From Streptomonospora litoralis (lineage in GTDB: Bacteria; Actinomycetota; Actinomycetes; Streptosporangiales; Streptosporangiaceae), in assembly GCF_004323735.1 (NCBI RefSeq), contig NZ_CP036455.1, positions 4,893,101 through 4,957,100 on the forward strand: DNA of 64,000 nt, read 5' to 3'. The notes under the pieces were generated by a model. The model made no database searches, was not told the DNA's origin, and worked only from the letters and a program-made list of their open reading frames with translations. A program made the translations under genes and the position numbers. Within the stretch, counting starts at the first letter, position 1. Each line of letters starts with the position of its first letter. Shown piece after piece: positions 54,811-64,000 of this stretch.

Positions 54811-57341
54811 AGGTCGCTCCCCGCACTCGTCGCGGTCATCTTGGCTTCGACGTCGGTGTTGGTGTTGGTGTCGGCGGCCGCCGCGCTCGTCCCGCCGTCC
54901 GGGCTGAGCGAGACCACCGCGCCGACGGCGGCGCCCAGGTCGCGGTGGACGTCGCAGTCCTGGGCGTTCTCCGGCAGCCAGACGACCCTGTCCGGCATCG
55001 CGGTGACGACGGCGGGCACGCTCACCGCGCCGCCGGGGCCGGCTACGCGCAGCCGGGCGCCGTCGGACAGGCCGATCTCGGCGGCGGTGGCGGCCGAGAC
55101 GCGGGCCAGGGCCGGACGGGCGGTACCGGCCAGATAGGGCTCGCCGTCCTCCATGCGGCCGCGGCCCAGCAGCTGGCGCCAGGTCGACAGCACCGCCTCA
55201 CCCTTGCCGGGTTCGGGGCGCTGCGCCGGGCGGGTCAGCGGGTCGGGCACGCGCTCGCCCGCCCACGCGCCCAGCTCGTCGAGTTCGCGCACGGCGGCCG
55301 CGTCGTCGGGCAGGCCCAGGTGCACGTCCATCGCGTCGGCCACCGCGGAGAGCACCCGCAGGTCCGAGAGCATGCCGGGCTTCTTCAGCGCGGCGCCGAA
55401 GGGGCGGCGCCGGCCCTCCCAGTCGACGAAGGTGCCGCTCTTCTCGGCGACGGCGGCCACCGGCAGCACCACGTCGGCGCGGTCGGTGACGTCGCCCGCG
55501 CGCATCTCCACACTGAGGATGAAGGGCACGCGGGCCAGCGCGGAGCGAGCGGCGGCGGGGTCGGGCAGGTCGTCGAGTTCGACGCCGGCGATCACCAGCG
55601 CCTCCAGCTCTCCGGACGCGGCCGCCTCGACGATCTCGGCGGTGGAGCGGCCCTCGCGCTCGGGCAGCGAGCCCACTCCCCAGGTGCGGGCGACCTCGGC
55701 TCGGGCGGTGGCGTCGGCGACCGGGCGGCCGCCGGGCAGCAGGTTGGGCAGCGCGCCGGCGTCGGCCGCGCCGCGCTCGCCGGCCCGGCGCGGCACCCAT
55801 GCCAGGCGCGCGCCGGTGCGGTCGGCCAGCCGCGTGAGCGAGGACAGCGCACCGGGCACCGCGCCCAGCCGCTCACCGGCCAGGATGATCGCGCCCCGCT
55901 GCCGCAGCGCCTCCAGCGCGGCGGAGTCGAGGGTGCCCAGCTCGTCGAAGACATCGGGCTCGGCGCCGGGTGCGGCCGGGATCAGCCGCCCGCCGGCCTT
56001 GGTCAGGCCGCGGGCTTCGTGGGAGGCCACGGAGAACACCTGCGTGCCGTTCTTGCGGTGCGCCTTGCGCAGCCGCAGGAACACCACCGGCGACTCGTCC
56101 TCGGGGTCGAAACCGGCCAGCAGCACCGCCGGGGCGGTCTCCAGGTCGGAGTAGGTGACGCCGAGGCCGGTGCCGGCGACGCGGGCGGCGAGGAAGTCGG
56201 CCTCCTCCTCGGTGTTGGGCCGGGCCCGCATGTCGACGCTGTTGGTGTGCAGCGCCACGCGGGCGAACTTGGCGTAAGCGTAGGCGTCCTCCAGCGTCAG
56301 CCGCCCGCCGGTGAGGACGCCGACGCGACCGCCGCGGTCGCGGGCCTGCGCCAGACCGCGGGCGGCGAGGGTCACGGCCTCCGGCCAGGACGCGGTCTCC
56401 AGGGCGCGGCTGTCCTCGTCGCGCACCAGCGGCCGGCTCAGCCGGTCGGGCTGGGTGGCGTACTTGAAGGCCCACCGGCCCTTGTCGCAGTTCCACTCCT
56501 CGTTGACCTCGGGGTCGTCGCCGGCCAGGCGGCGGGTGACCTTGCCGCGCCGGTGGTCGGTGCGCTGGGCGCAGCCGGCGGAGCAGTGCTCGCAGATGCT
56601 GGGCGTGCTGACCAGGTCGAAGGGCCGGGAGCGGAACCGGTAGGCCGCGCCGGTGAGCGCGCCCACCGGGCAGATCTGCACCGTGTTGCCGGAGAAGTAG
56701 GACTGGAACGGCTCGCCCTCGGCGATGCCGACCTGCTCGTCGGCGCCGCGCTCCAGCAGCTCGATGAATGGGTCGCCGGCGATCTGCGCGGAGAAGCGGG
56801 TGCAGCGGGCGCACTGGATGCAGCGCTCGCGGTCCAGCAGCACCTGCGTGGACAGCGCGATCGGCTTGGGGAACGTGCGCTTGTGGTCGAGGAACCGGGT
56901 CTCGCCGCCCCCGTTGGACATGGCCTGGTTCTGCAGCGGGCACTCGCCGCCCTTGTCGCAGACGGGGCAGTCCAGCGGGTGGTTGATCAGCAGGAACTCC
57001 ATGATCCCGCGCTGGGCCTTGTCCGCCACCTCGGAGGTGAGCTGGGTCTTGACGACCATGCCCTCCATCACCGAGATGGTGCAGGAGGCCTGCGGCTTGG
57101 GCATGGCGCGGCCGTTGCCGGCGTCGGGGACCTCCACCAGGCACTGGCGGCAGGCACCCACCGGGTCCAGCAGCGGATGGTCGCAGAAGCGCGGGATCTG
57201 GATGCCCAGCAGTTCGGCGGCGCGGATGACCAGGGTGCCCTTGGGCACCTGGATCTGGAAACCGTCGATGGTGACGGTGACGAGGTCCTCCGGCGGCACG
57301 GCGGGCGTGCCGCCCGAGGCGCTGTTGGTCGTGACGGTCAC
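54807..57341 (-). CDS. nuoG: NADH-quinone oxidoreductase subunit G
   Basis: This 844-residue iron-sulfur subunit has an N-terminal ferredoxin domain with [13 protein letters not shown] and a [2Fe-2S] site. [21 protein letters not shown] and CEHCSAGC bind [4Fe-4S] clusters. A molybdopterin-oxidoreductase-like C-terminal domain without obvious cofactor residues and an Asn/Thr-rich end follow. GTG 57341 overlaps the nuoF stop in a GTGA. Confidence 0.95.
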   Translation of the reverse strand: MTVTTNSASGGTPAVPPEDLVTVTIDGFQIQVPKGTLVIRAAELLGIQIPRFCDHPLLDPVGACRQCLVEVPDAGNGRAMPKPQASCTISVMEGMVVKTQLTSEVADKAQRGIMEFLLINHPLDCPVCDKGGECPLQNQAMSNGGGETRFLDHKRTFPKPIALSTQVLLDRERCIQCARCTRFSAQIAGDPFIELLERGADEQVGIAEGEPFQSYFSGNTVQICPVGALTGAAYRFRSRPFDLVSTPSICEHCSAGCAQRTDHRRGKVTRRLAGDDPEVNEEWNCDKGRWAFKYATQPDRLSRPLVRDEDSRALETASWPEAVTLAARGLAQARDRGGRVGVLTGGRLTLEDAYAYAKFARVALHTNSVDMRARPNTEEEADFLAARVAGTGLGVTYSDLETAPAVLLAGFDPEDESPVVFLRLRKAHRKNGTQVFSVASHEARGLTKAGGRLIPAAPGAEPDVFDELGTLDSAALEALRQRGAIILAGERLGAVPGALSSLTRLADRTGARLAWVPRRAGERGAADAGALPNLLPGGRPVADATARAEVARTWGVGSLPEREGRSTAEIVEAAASGELEALVIAGVELDDLPDPAAARSALARVPFILSVEMRAGDVTDRADVVLPVAAVAEKSGTFVDWEGRRRPFGAALKKPGMLSDLRVLSAVADAMDVHLGLPDDAAAVRELDELGAWAGERVPDPLTRPAQRPEPGKGEAVLSTWRQLLGRGRMEDGEPYLAGTARPALARVSAATAAEIGLSDGARLRVAGPGGAVSVPAVVTAMPDRVVWLPENAQDCDVHRDLGAAVGAVVSLSPDGGTSAAAADTNTNTDVEAKMTATSAGSDL

Positions 57342-58690
57342 TGCTCCTCCTCTCCTGCCGGCGCCGCCGGCGCCGCTGCCGCGCTGCCGTGGTTGCCGCT
57401 GTCCGCCCACAGCGTCGACTTGCGGTGGTCGAACGGGCAGCCGCCCTGGGTGACGTGGTCGATGTACTCCTGGCGGAAGTACTTGATGGAGGACATCACC
57501 GGGCTGGCGGCACCGTCGCCGAGCGCGCAGAAGGCGCGGCCCAGCAGGTTGTCGCAGATGTCCAGCAGCTTCTCCAGGTCGGCCTCGGTGCCTTCGCCGC
57601 GTTCGAGGCGGTCCAGCACCTGCACCATCCAGTAGTTGCCTTCGCGGCAGGGTGTGCACTTGCCGCAGGACTCGTGTGCGTAGAACTCGATCCAGCGGCC
57701 GACGGCGTGCACGACGCAGGTGGTCTCGTCGAAGATCTGCAGCGCGCGGGTGCCCAGCATCGACCCGGCGGCACCGACCGACTCGAAGTCCAGCGGGGTG
57801 TCGAGGTGCTCGTCGGTGAAGATGGGGGTGGAGGACCCGCCGGGCGTCCAGAACTTCAGCTCGTGGCCCTTGCGGACGCCGCCCGCCATGTCCAGCAGTT
57901 CGCGCAGCGTGATGCCCAGCGGCGCCTCGTACTGGCCGGGCCGTTCGACGTGGCCGGAGAGCGAGAAGAAGCCGAAGCCGGCGGACTTCTCGGTGCCCAT
58001 GGAGGTGAACCACTCGGCGCCGTTGCGGACGATGCCGGGGACGCTGGCGATGGACTCGACGTTGTTGACGACCGTCGGCGATGCGTAGAGCCCGGCCACA
58101 GCGGGGAAGGGCGGCTTGAGCCGCGGCTGGCCGCGGTAGCCCTCCAGCGAGTCCAGCAGCGCGGTCTCCTCGCCGCAGATGTAGGCCCCGGCGCCGGCGT
58201 GCACGACCACGTCCAGGTCGAACCCGGTGCCGAGCACGTCGGGGCCGATGAGGTTGGCCTCGCGGGCCTCCTCGACCGCCTGCTTGATGCGGCGGATGAC
58301 GTGCAGCACCTCGCCGCGGACGTAGATGAACGCCTGGGAGCTGCGGATGGCGTAGGCGGAGATCGCCACACCTTCGATGAGGACGTGCGGGTTGGCCAGC
58401 AGCAGCGGCACGTCCTTGCAGGTTCCCGGTTCGGACTCGTCGGCGTTGACGACGAGGTAGCGCGGGTTGGGGTTGTCCGCGGGCAGGAATCCCCACTTCA
58501 TTCCGGTGGGGAACCCGGCGCCGCCGCGGCCGCGCAGCCCGGAGGCTTTGACCAGGTCCACGAGCGTGTCGGGCTCCATGGTCAGCGCCCTGCGCAGCGC
58601 CTCGTAGCCGCCGTCGGCGCGGTAGCCCTCCAGGGTGAAGGAGTCGGGGCGGTCCCAGTTGGCGGAGAGGACCGGGGTCAGCGTGGTCAC
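57338..58690 (-). CDS. nuoF: NADH-quinone oxidoreductase subunit F
   Basis: This 450-residue NADH- and FMN-binding subunit has [10 protein letters not shown] at 54-63 in the nucleotide site, [14 protein letters not shown] and [13 protein letters not shown] for FMN, and [12 protein letters not shown] (around 350) holding the N3 [4Fe-4S] cluster. A Pro/Ala-rich tail is added. GTG 58690 overlaps the nuoE stop. Confidence 0.96.
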   Translation of the reverse strand: MTTLTPVLSANWDRPDSFTLEGYRADGGYEALRRALTMEPDTLVDLVKASGLRGRGGAGFPTGMKWGFLPADNPNPRYLVVNADESEPGTCKDVPLLLANPHVLIEGVAISAYAIRSSQAFIYVRGEVLHVIRRIKQAVEEAREANLIGPDVLGTGFDLDVVVHAGAGAYICGEETALLDSLEGYRGQPRLKPPFPAVAGLYASPTVVNNVESIASVPGIVRNGAEWFTSMGTEKSAGFGFFSLSGHVERPGQYEAPLGITLRELLDMAGGVRKGHELKFWTPGGSSTPIFTDEHLDTPLDFESVGAAGSMLGTRALQIFDETTCVVHAVGRWIEFYAHESCGKCTPCREGNYWMVQVLDRLERGEGTEADLEKLLDICDNLLGRAFCALGDGAASPVMSSIKYFRQEYIDHVTQGGCPFDHRKSTLWADSGNHGSAAAAPAAPAGEEEQ

Positions 58691-59397
58691 TTCGCGCTCC
58701 CTTCGTCGGCGGCGGCGTCGCCGCCGGCCGGGGTGCCGGGCTCGGGGGCGCTCCAGCCGCGCTCGCGCGCCAGGCGCAGACCTTCCAGCGAGGGCCCGCC
58801 GGCCTGGGTGCCCTCGCCGCCGTGTCCGTCGGAGAACCCGGCGAGCAGGCGGCTGGCCTCCTTGAAGGTGCACAGCCGCTCGGGGCCGCGGGTGGGCCGC
58901 ACGTCGTTGCCCAGCCGCAGGTCGTCGACGAGCCGCTTGGCCGACTCGGGGGTCTGGTTGTCGAAGAACTCCCAGTTGACCATCACCACCGGCGCGAAGT
59001 CGCAGGCGGCGTTGCACTCGACGTGCTCGACGGAGACGCGGCCGTCCTCGGTGGCCTCGTCGTTTCCGACGCCCAGGTGCTCCTTGACGGTCTTGAGGAT
59101 CTCGTCGCCGCCCATGACCGCGCACAGCGTGTTGGTGCACACCCCGACGTGGTACTCGCCGGTTGGGCGGCGCTTGTACATGGTGTAGAAGGTCGCCACG
59201 GCGGTTACCTCGGCCGTGGTCAGGCCCAGCTGGTCGGCGCAGAACCGGATGCCGGCCGTGGAGACGTAGCCCTCCTCGGCCTGCACCAGGTGCAGCAGCG
59301 GCAGCAGCGCCGAGCGCTCCCGCGGGTAGCGGGCGATGATCTCCTTGGCGTCGACCTCCAGCCGCGCGCGGACCTCGTCGGTAAAGGTGCTGCTCAC
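58687..59397 (-). CDS. nuoE: NADH-quinone oxidoreductase subunit E
   Basis: This 236-residue thioredoxin-like [2Fe-2S] protein has cluster ligands Cys87 and Cys92 (GVCTNTLC) and Cys128 and Cys132 (VECNAACD). The first 80 residues are helical, and a roughly 60-residue Gly/Ala-rich tail follows the core, as seen in other actinobacteria. GTG 59397 overlaps the nuoD stop by 4 bases. Confidence 0.95.
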   Translation of the reverse strand: MSSTFTDEVRARLEVDAKEIIARYPRERSALLPLLHLVQAEEGYVSTAGIRFCADQLGLTTAEVTAVATFYTMYKRRPTGEYHVGVCTNTLCAVMGGDEILKTVKEHLGVGNDEATEDGRVSVEHVECNAACDFAPVVMVNWEFFDNQTPESAKRLVDDLRLGNDVRPTRGPERLCTFKEASRLLAGFSDGHGGEGTQAGGPSLEGLRLARERGWSAPEPGTPAGGDAAADEGSAK

Positions 59398-60692
59398 CTG
59401 TCCACCCCTCCCATCACGGGGTCGATACTGGCGACGGCGGCGATCACGTCGGCGACGGTTCCGCCTTCGCACATGGCCGCGACCGCCTGCAGGTGGGTGA
59501 AGGAGGGGTCGCGGAAGTGCACGCGGTAGGGGCGGGTGCCGCCGTCGCTGACGACGTGGGCGCCCAGCTCGCCCTTGGCGCTCTCCACCGCGGTGTAGAC
59601 CTGGCCGGCCGGGACACGGAAGCCCTCGGTGACGATCTTGAAGTGGTGGATCAGCGCCTCCATGGAGCCGCCCATGATGTGGGCGATGTGCTCGGGCGAG
59701 TTGCCCAGGCCGTCGCCGCCCAGCTGCAGCCGGGCGGGCCAGCCGATCTTGGCGTCGTCGATCATGATCCGGCCGGGGCGCAGCCGGTCCAGGCACTGCT
59801 CGACGATGCGCAGGCTCTGCTCCAGCTCGGCCATGCGGACCCGGTAGCGGGCGTAGACGTCGCCGCCGTCGGAAACGGGGATGTCGAACTCGTAGTTCTC
59901 GTAGCCGCAGTAGGGCTTGGCCTTGCGCAGGTCCCAGGCCAGGCCCGAGGCGCGCAGCATCGGCCCGGTGACGCCCAGCGACATGCAGCCGGAGAGGTCC
60001 AGGTGCGCGACGTCGCGGGTGCGGGCGAGGTAGAGCGGGCTCGCGTCCAGCAGCTTGCGCATCTGGGAGATGCGCTTGGGCATCTCCTTGAGCAGCTCGC
60101 GGATCTTCGCCTCGGCGCCGTCGGGCAGGTCCTGGGCGACGCCGCCGGGGCGGATGTAGCCGTGGTTCATCCGCAGGCCGGTGATCAGCTCGAAGATGTC
60201 GAGGACCATCTCGCGCTCGCGGAACCCGTTGGTCATGATGGTGGTGGCGCCCAACTCCATGCCGAACGTCGCCATCGCCACGAAGTGCGAGGACATCCGG
60301 TTGAGCTCCATCATCATCACCCGGATGATGTCGGCGCGCTCGGGGATGCGGTCGGTGATGTCCAGCAGCCGCTCCACCGCGAGGCAGTAGGCCACCTCGT
60401 TGAACATCGGCGTGAGGTAGTCCATGCGGGTCACGAACGTGGTGCCCTGCGTCCACGTCCGGAACTCCATGTTCTTCTCGATGCCGGTGTGCAGGTAGCC
60501 GATGCCCACCCGCGCCTCGGTGCAGGTCTCGCCGTCGAGGGTGAGGATGAGCCGCAGCACGCCGTGGGTAGAGGGGTGCTGGGGGCCCATGTTGACCACG
60601 AGGCGCTCGGCTCCGCTGGCCTGCGCCCTGGCGATGACCTCCTCCCAGTCGCCGCCGGAGGCGTCGATGTAGTCCTCGGTGACGTTCGTCAT
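59394..60692 (-). CDS. nuoD: NADH-quinone oxidoreductase subunit D
   Basis: This 432-residue 49-kDa-type subunit lines the quinone pocket. [17 protein letters not shown] with its key His is at 34-50, followed by [16 protein letters not shown] and [20 protein letters not shown]. It ends [11 protein letters not shown], with the conserved MGxxDR end. ATG 60692 overlaps nuoC by 4 bases. Confidence 0.97.
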   Translation of the reverse strand: MTNVTEDYIDASGGDWEEVIARAQASGAERLVVNMGPQHPSTHGVLRLILTLDGETCTEARVGIGYLHTGIEKNMEFRTWTQGTTFVTRMDYLTPMFNEVAYCLAVERLLDITDRIPERADIIRVMMMELNRMSSHFVAMATFGMELGATTIMTNGFREREMVLDIFELITGLRMNHGYIRPGGVAQDLPDGAEAKIRELLKEMPKRISQMRKLLDASPLYLARTRDVAHLDLSGCMSLGVTGPMLRASGLAWDLRKAKPYCGYENYEFDIPVSDGGDVYARYRVRMAELEQSLRIVEQCLDRLRPGRIMIDDAKIGWPARLQLGGDGLGNSPEHIAHIMGGSMEALIHHFKIVTEGFRVPAGQVYTAVESAKGELGAHVVSDGGTRPYRVHFRDPSFTHLQAVAAMCEGGTVADVIAAVASIDPVMGGVDR

Positions 60693-61458
60693 TGGTATGA
60701 CCTCCGCTCGTCCGGCGGCGGAACGGTTGCGCCGCGGTATTCGACGGGGATCCCGCCGAGCGGGTAGTCCTTGCGCTGCGGGTGGCCGTGCCAGTCGTCG
60801 GGCATCTCGATGCGGGTCAGCCCGGGATGCCCGTCGAACACGATCCCGAAGAAGTCCCAGGCTTCGCGCTCGTGCCAGTCGTTGGTGGGATAGACCGACA
60901 CGACGGAGGGAATGTGCGGGTCGGCGTCGGGGCAGGCCGTCTCGATGCGGATCTGGTTGTTGTGGGTGATCGACCGCAGGTGGTAGACGGCGTGCAGCTC
61001 GCGTCCGGAGTCGTCGGGGAAGTGCACGCCGCTCACGCCCGTGCACAGCTCGAAGCGCAGTTCGGGGTCGTCGCGCAGCAGCCGGGCGACCTCGCGCAGG
61101 TCCTCCCGGCGCACGTGGAAGGTGATCTCGCCGCGGTCGACCAGCACCCGTTCGACGGCGCCGGTTCCCGGCGCGCCGTCGGCGCCCAGGGCCCGCTCCA
61201 GCGCGTCGGCCACGGTGTCGAAGGAGGCGGTGCGCGGGTCGTCGGGATCGGTGAAGGGCCGCTGCGAGGCCGCGCGGGGCGTCTTGCGCAGCAGCAGCCG
61301 GCCGTAGCCGGAGGTGTCGCCGGTGGTTTTGGCGCCGAACATGCCGCTGCGGGCGATGGGGGCGCTCAGCCGCTCCTCGCCGGCGCGGGCGGGCAGGTCG
61401 GCGTCGTCCTCGCCGCCGCCTTCGTGGCGGTCGGGGCCGTTTCCGTTGCCGTTGAGAC

Positions 61459-61462
<4 letters not shown>
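60689..61462 (-). CDS. nuoC: NADH-quinone oxidoreductase subunit C
   Basis: This 257-residue 30-kDa-type subunit has a conserved C-terminal [19 protein letters not shown] and [11 protein letters not shown] roughly 80-residue Asp/Gly/Arg-rich N-terminal extension, common in actinobacteria, precedes the core. GTG 61462 overlaps the nuoB stop by 4 bases. Confidence 0.94.
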
Positions 61463-62019
<557 letters not shown>

Positions 62020-62094
62020 CCGGCGAACCCCCTTTCTGAGTGGTCGGTTTGCCCTTGCTCGGTGTCTCGGCGCCGTGCGGGCGCGCCGCGGCAC

Positions 62095-62454
62095 TCACTC
62101 CCACTCCAGGCCGCCGCGCCGCCACTCGTAGGCGTAGGCGATGGACACGTTCACCAGGAACAGCACCATTGCGATCAGCCCGAAGACGCCCAGCTCGTCG
62201 AAGTGGACCGCCCACGGGTAGAGGAAGATGATCTCGATGTCGAAGACGATGAACAGCATCGCCGTCAGGTAGTACTTGATCGTGAAGCGGCCGCCTCCGG
62301 CGGGCTGGGGCGTGGGCTCGATGCCGCACTCGTAGTGCTGCAGCTTGGCCCGGTTGTAGCGCTTGGGCCCGGCGATGGAGCCGACGACCATCGAGACGCC
62401 GACGAACGCGGCGCCGATGGCGGCGAGAACCAAGACGGGTGCGTACAGCTCCAT
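62095..62454 (-). CDS. nuoA: NADH-quinone oxidoreductase subunit A
   Basis: This 119-residue, three-helix subunit has KLQHYECGIEPTPQ with the conserved Cys loop and KYYLTAMLFIVFDIEIIFLYPWAV. It is the first gene of the nuo operon. The 150 bases upstream contain a Rex-type operator. Confidence 0.97.
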   Translation of the reverse strand: MELYAPVLVLAAIGAAFVGVSMVVGSIAGPKRYNRAKLQHYECGIEPTPQPAGGGRFTIKYYLTAMLFIVFDIEIIFLYPWAVHFDELGVFGLIAMVLFLVNVSIAYAYEWRRGGLEWE

Positions 62455-62533
62455 GGCTAGGCGTTCCCCTCAGTGCCGGTGCGGCGTGCGGGCGCCGCGG
62501 TCCCGGGATGCGGGCGGGCGGCTGCACGCACGC

Positions 62534-62551
62534 TTGTGAATACGTTCACGT
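62534..62551. promoter_or_regulatory. Rex operator upstream of nuoA
   Basis: TTGTGAA-TACG-TTCACGT matches the Rex consensus TTGTGAA-N4-TTCACAA in the first 16 of 18 positions and sits 80-97 bases before the nuoA start. Rex represses respiratory genes when NAD+ is plentiful relative to NADH and releases DNA when NADH rises. In Streptomyces the nuo operon is a known Rex target, so the placement fits. Confidence 0.8.
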
Positions 62552-62604
62552 AACGGTGCGAGCGGCGGTGCGGCTGTGCGGTGTGCATGGTGCGGTCCTT
62601 CGCC

Positions 62605-63906
62605 TCAGGCCGCGGGGGCCATCTTGGACAGGCCGTTGATCACGCGGTCCATGGCGTCCCCGCGGCTGGGCTCGGTCAGATTGGCGAGCATCTTCAGCGC
62701 GAACCGCATCAGGGTCCGCTGCGGCAGGCCGTACTTGGTCGCGTACTTCATCAGCTCCGGGTTGCCGATCATCTTCACGAAGTAGCGGCCGAGCGTGTAG
62801 TAACCGCCGTAGGTGTCGGCGAGGATGCGCGGATAGCTGAGCAGGGTGCGCTCTCGGGCCTGCTGGGTGGGGCGGGCCAGGGCCTGGGCGACGACGTCGG
62901 CGGCGATGACGCCCGCCTCCATCGCGTAGGCGATACCTTCGCCGTTGAACGGGTTGATCATGCCGCCCGCGTCGCCCACCAGCATCAGGCCGCGGCTGTA
63001 GTGGGGCACGCGGTTGAAGCCCATCGGCAGCGCGGCGCCGCGGATCTTGCCCTGCTGGTTGTCCTCGGTGAAACCCCACTCGGCGGGCATGCTGGAGGTC
63101 CAGCGGCGCAGCAGCGAGCGGTAGTCGACGTCCTGGAAGGAGGCCGTGGAGTTGAGGATGCCCAGCCCCACGTTGCTGGTGCCGTCGCCGACGCCGAACA
63201 CCCAGCCGTAGCCGGGCAGCAGCACGTCGCGGCCCTCGTTCTTGTCCCACAGCTCCAGCCAGGACTCCAGGTAGTCGTCGTCGTGGCGGGGGCTGGTGAA
63301 GTAGGTGCGCACGGCTACGCCCATGGGGCGGTCGTCGCGCTTGCGGATGCCCATGGCCACCGACAGGCGCGAGGAGTTGCCGTCGGCGGCGATCACCAGG
63401 GGCGCGCGGTAGGTGACGGGCTCGCGGTCGGCGTCCTTGGCGGTGACGCCGACGATGCGGTTGCTGCGCTCGTCGATCACGGGCCCGGTGACGCTGGTCC
63501 GCTGCAGCAGCCGGGCGCCGGCGGCGACGGCGCGCTCGGCGAGGATCTGGTCGAAGTCCTCGCGGGTGCGCACGAGGCCGAAACCGGGGTACTCGGCGAG
63601 CTCGGGCCAGGGCAGTTCGATGCGCACGCCGCCGCCGATGATCCGCAGTCCGTGGTTGCGGACCCAGCCCTTGTCCTCCAGCGAGACGCCCATCGCGGTC
63701 AACTGCTTGACCGCGCGCGGCGTCAGGCCGTCGCCGCACACCTTCTCGCGCGGGAAGGAGGTCTTCTCCAGCAGAAGGACGTCGACTCCGGCCTGCGCGA
63801 GGTGGTAGGCGGCCGTGGATCCGGACGGCCCGGCTCCGACGACGATGACGTCGGCGTCGTCGGTTCGGCCCCGGGCGGACGAGGGGGCGGGTGCTGTCTC
63901 GCTCAC
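62605..63906 (-). CDS. geranylgeranyl reductase-family flavoprotein, probably menaquinone reductase (MenJ-like)
   Basis: This 433-residue FAD-dependent oxidoreductase has VIVVGAGPSGSTAAYHLAQAG near residue 20 (dinucleotide fold), EKTSFPREKVCGDGLTPRA, and GLMLVGDAGGMINPFNGEGI with the C-terminal FAD motif. This family saturates isoprenoid double bonds. In mycobacteria MenJ reduces one unit of the menaquinone tail. Its position directly upstream of nuo, with a polyprenyl synthase at the other end, supports a menaquinone role over a chlorophyll or lipid role. Only 94 gene-free bases remain to the window edge upstream of GTG 63906. Confidence 0.85.
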   Translation of the reverse strand: MSETAPAPSSARGRTDDADVIVVGAGPSGSTAAYHLAQAGVDVLLLEKTSFPREKVCGDGLTPRAVKQLTAMGVSLEDKGWVRNHGLRIIGGGVRIELPWPELAEYPGFGLVRTREDFDQILAERAVAAGARLLQRTSVTGPVIDERSNRIVGVTAKDADREPVTYRAPLVIAADGNSSRLSVAMGIRKRDDRPMGVAVRTYFTSPRHDDDYLESWLELWDKNEGRDVLLPGYGWVFGVGDGTSNVGLGILNSTASFQDVDYRSLLRRWTSSMPAEWGFTEDNQQGKIRGAALPMGFNRVPHYSRGLMLVGDAGGMINPFNGEGIAYAMEAGVIAADVVAQALARPTQQARERTLLSYPRILADTYGGYYTLGRYFVKMIGNPELMKYATKYGLPQRTLMRFALKMLANLTEPSRGDAMDRVINGLSKMAPAA

Positions 63907-64000
63907 GAGTTGGTCCTTGGCTTGCCTGGCGCGGTTGCGCCTCGGGGGTGCGCCGCAGGCGCTTGTGCGGCTGTTCAGTGGCTGGTCAGGAGTGTTATGT

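Overview
The window is very GC-rich, uses GTG starts freely, and carries actinobacterial marker genes: a clustered tRNA-Thr/tRNA-Met/rpmG/MaoC-pair/murB block, a 14-gene nuo operon, korAB, an IdeR-type iron box and a Rex box upstream of nuo. It comes from an actinomycete. A member of the Streptosporangiales/Nocardiopsaceae is my best guess, but nothing here proves the family. The gene order resembles the Streptomyces chromosome core as I remember it.

Layout. (1) 1-4490 is a core block: the 3' end of adenosine deaminase, a GDT1/TMEM165-type Mn/Ca transporter behind a yybP-ykoY Mn riboswitch, murB, two MaoC-fold dehydratase genes, rpmG with its own terminator, tRNA-Met and tRNA-Thr. (2) 4491-22971 is an accessory island between tRNA-Thr and tRNA-Tyr. 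It holds a lone SMC-like ATPase, a 1.26 kb non-coding element bounded by a perfect 15-bp inverted repeat, a NatAB-type ABC exporter, an Xre/membrane-protein cassette, a decayed Wadjet (Jet) locus, a lipoprotein, four tandem small secreted two-cysteine peptides, and an AT-richer end with a membrane protein and large hairpins. (3) 22972-31167 is housekeeping: tRNA-Tyr, yajQ, htpX, the 2-oxoacid:ferredoxin oxidoreductase korAB, an acyl-CoA ligase and an NAD(P)-binding protein. (4) 31321-46216 is mixed: a prion-like Q/G/Y-rich protein, a secreted peptide, a Uma2 nuclease-fold protein, a K+ channel, small enzymes, a serine hydrolase, an AraC regulator, an iron-siderophore uptake operon behind an iron box, a RelBE-type toxin-antitoxin pair, msrA, rarD, a PRC-barrel protein and a long-chain polyprenyl diphosphate synthase. 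(5) 46355-62454 is the complete nuoA-N operon for NADH:menaquinone oxidoreductase, read leftward. It is preceded by a Rex operator and then by a geranylgeranyl-reductase-family gene, probably MenJ-like.

How genes work together. The polyprenyl synthase and the MenJ-like reductase flank complex I, so side-chain synthesis, side-chain reduction and use of menaquinone sit together under a site for the NADH-sensing repressor Rex. The iron operon encodes a lipoprotein receptor and two permeases but no ATPase. The Jet locus keeps JetC (SMC) and JetB, has only the C-terminal half of JetA, and lacks the JetD nuclease. It is either a dying plasmid-defence system or a reduced SMC complex. No CRISPR array, rRNA, intact transposase or integrase was seen.
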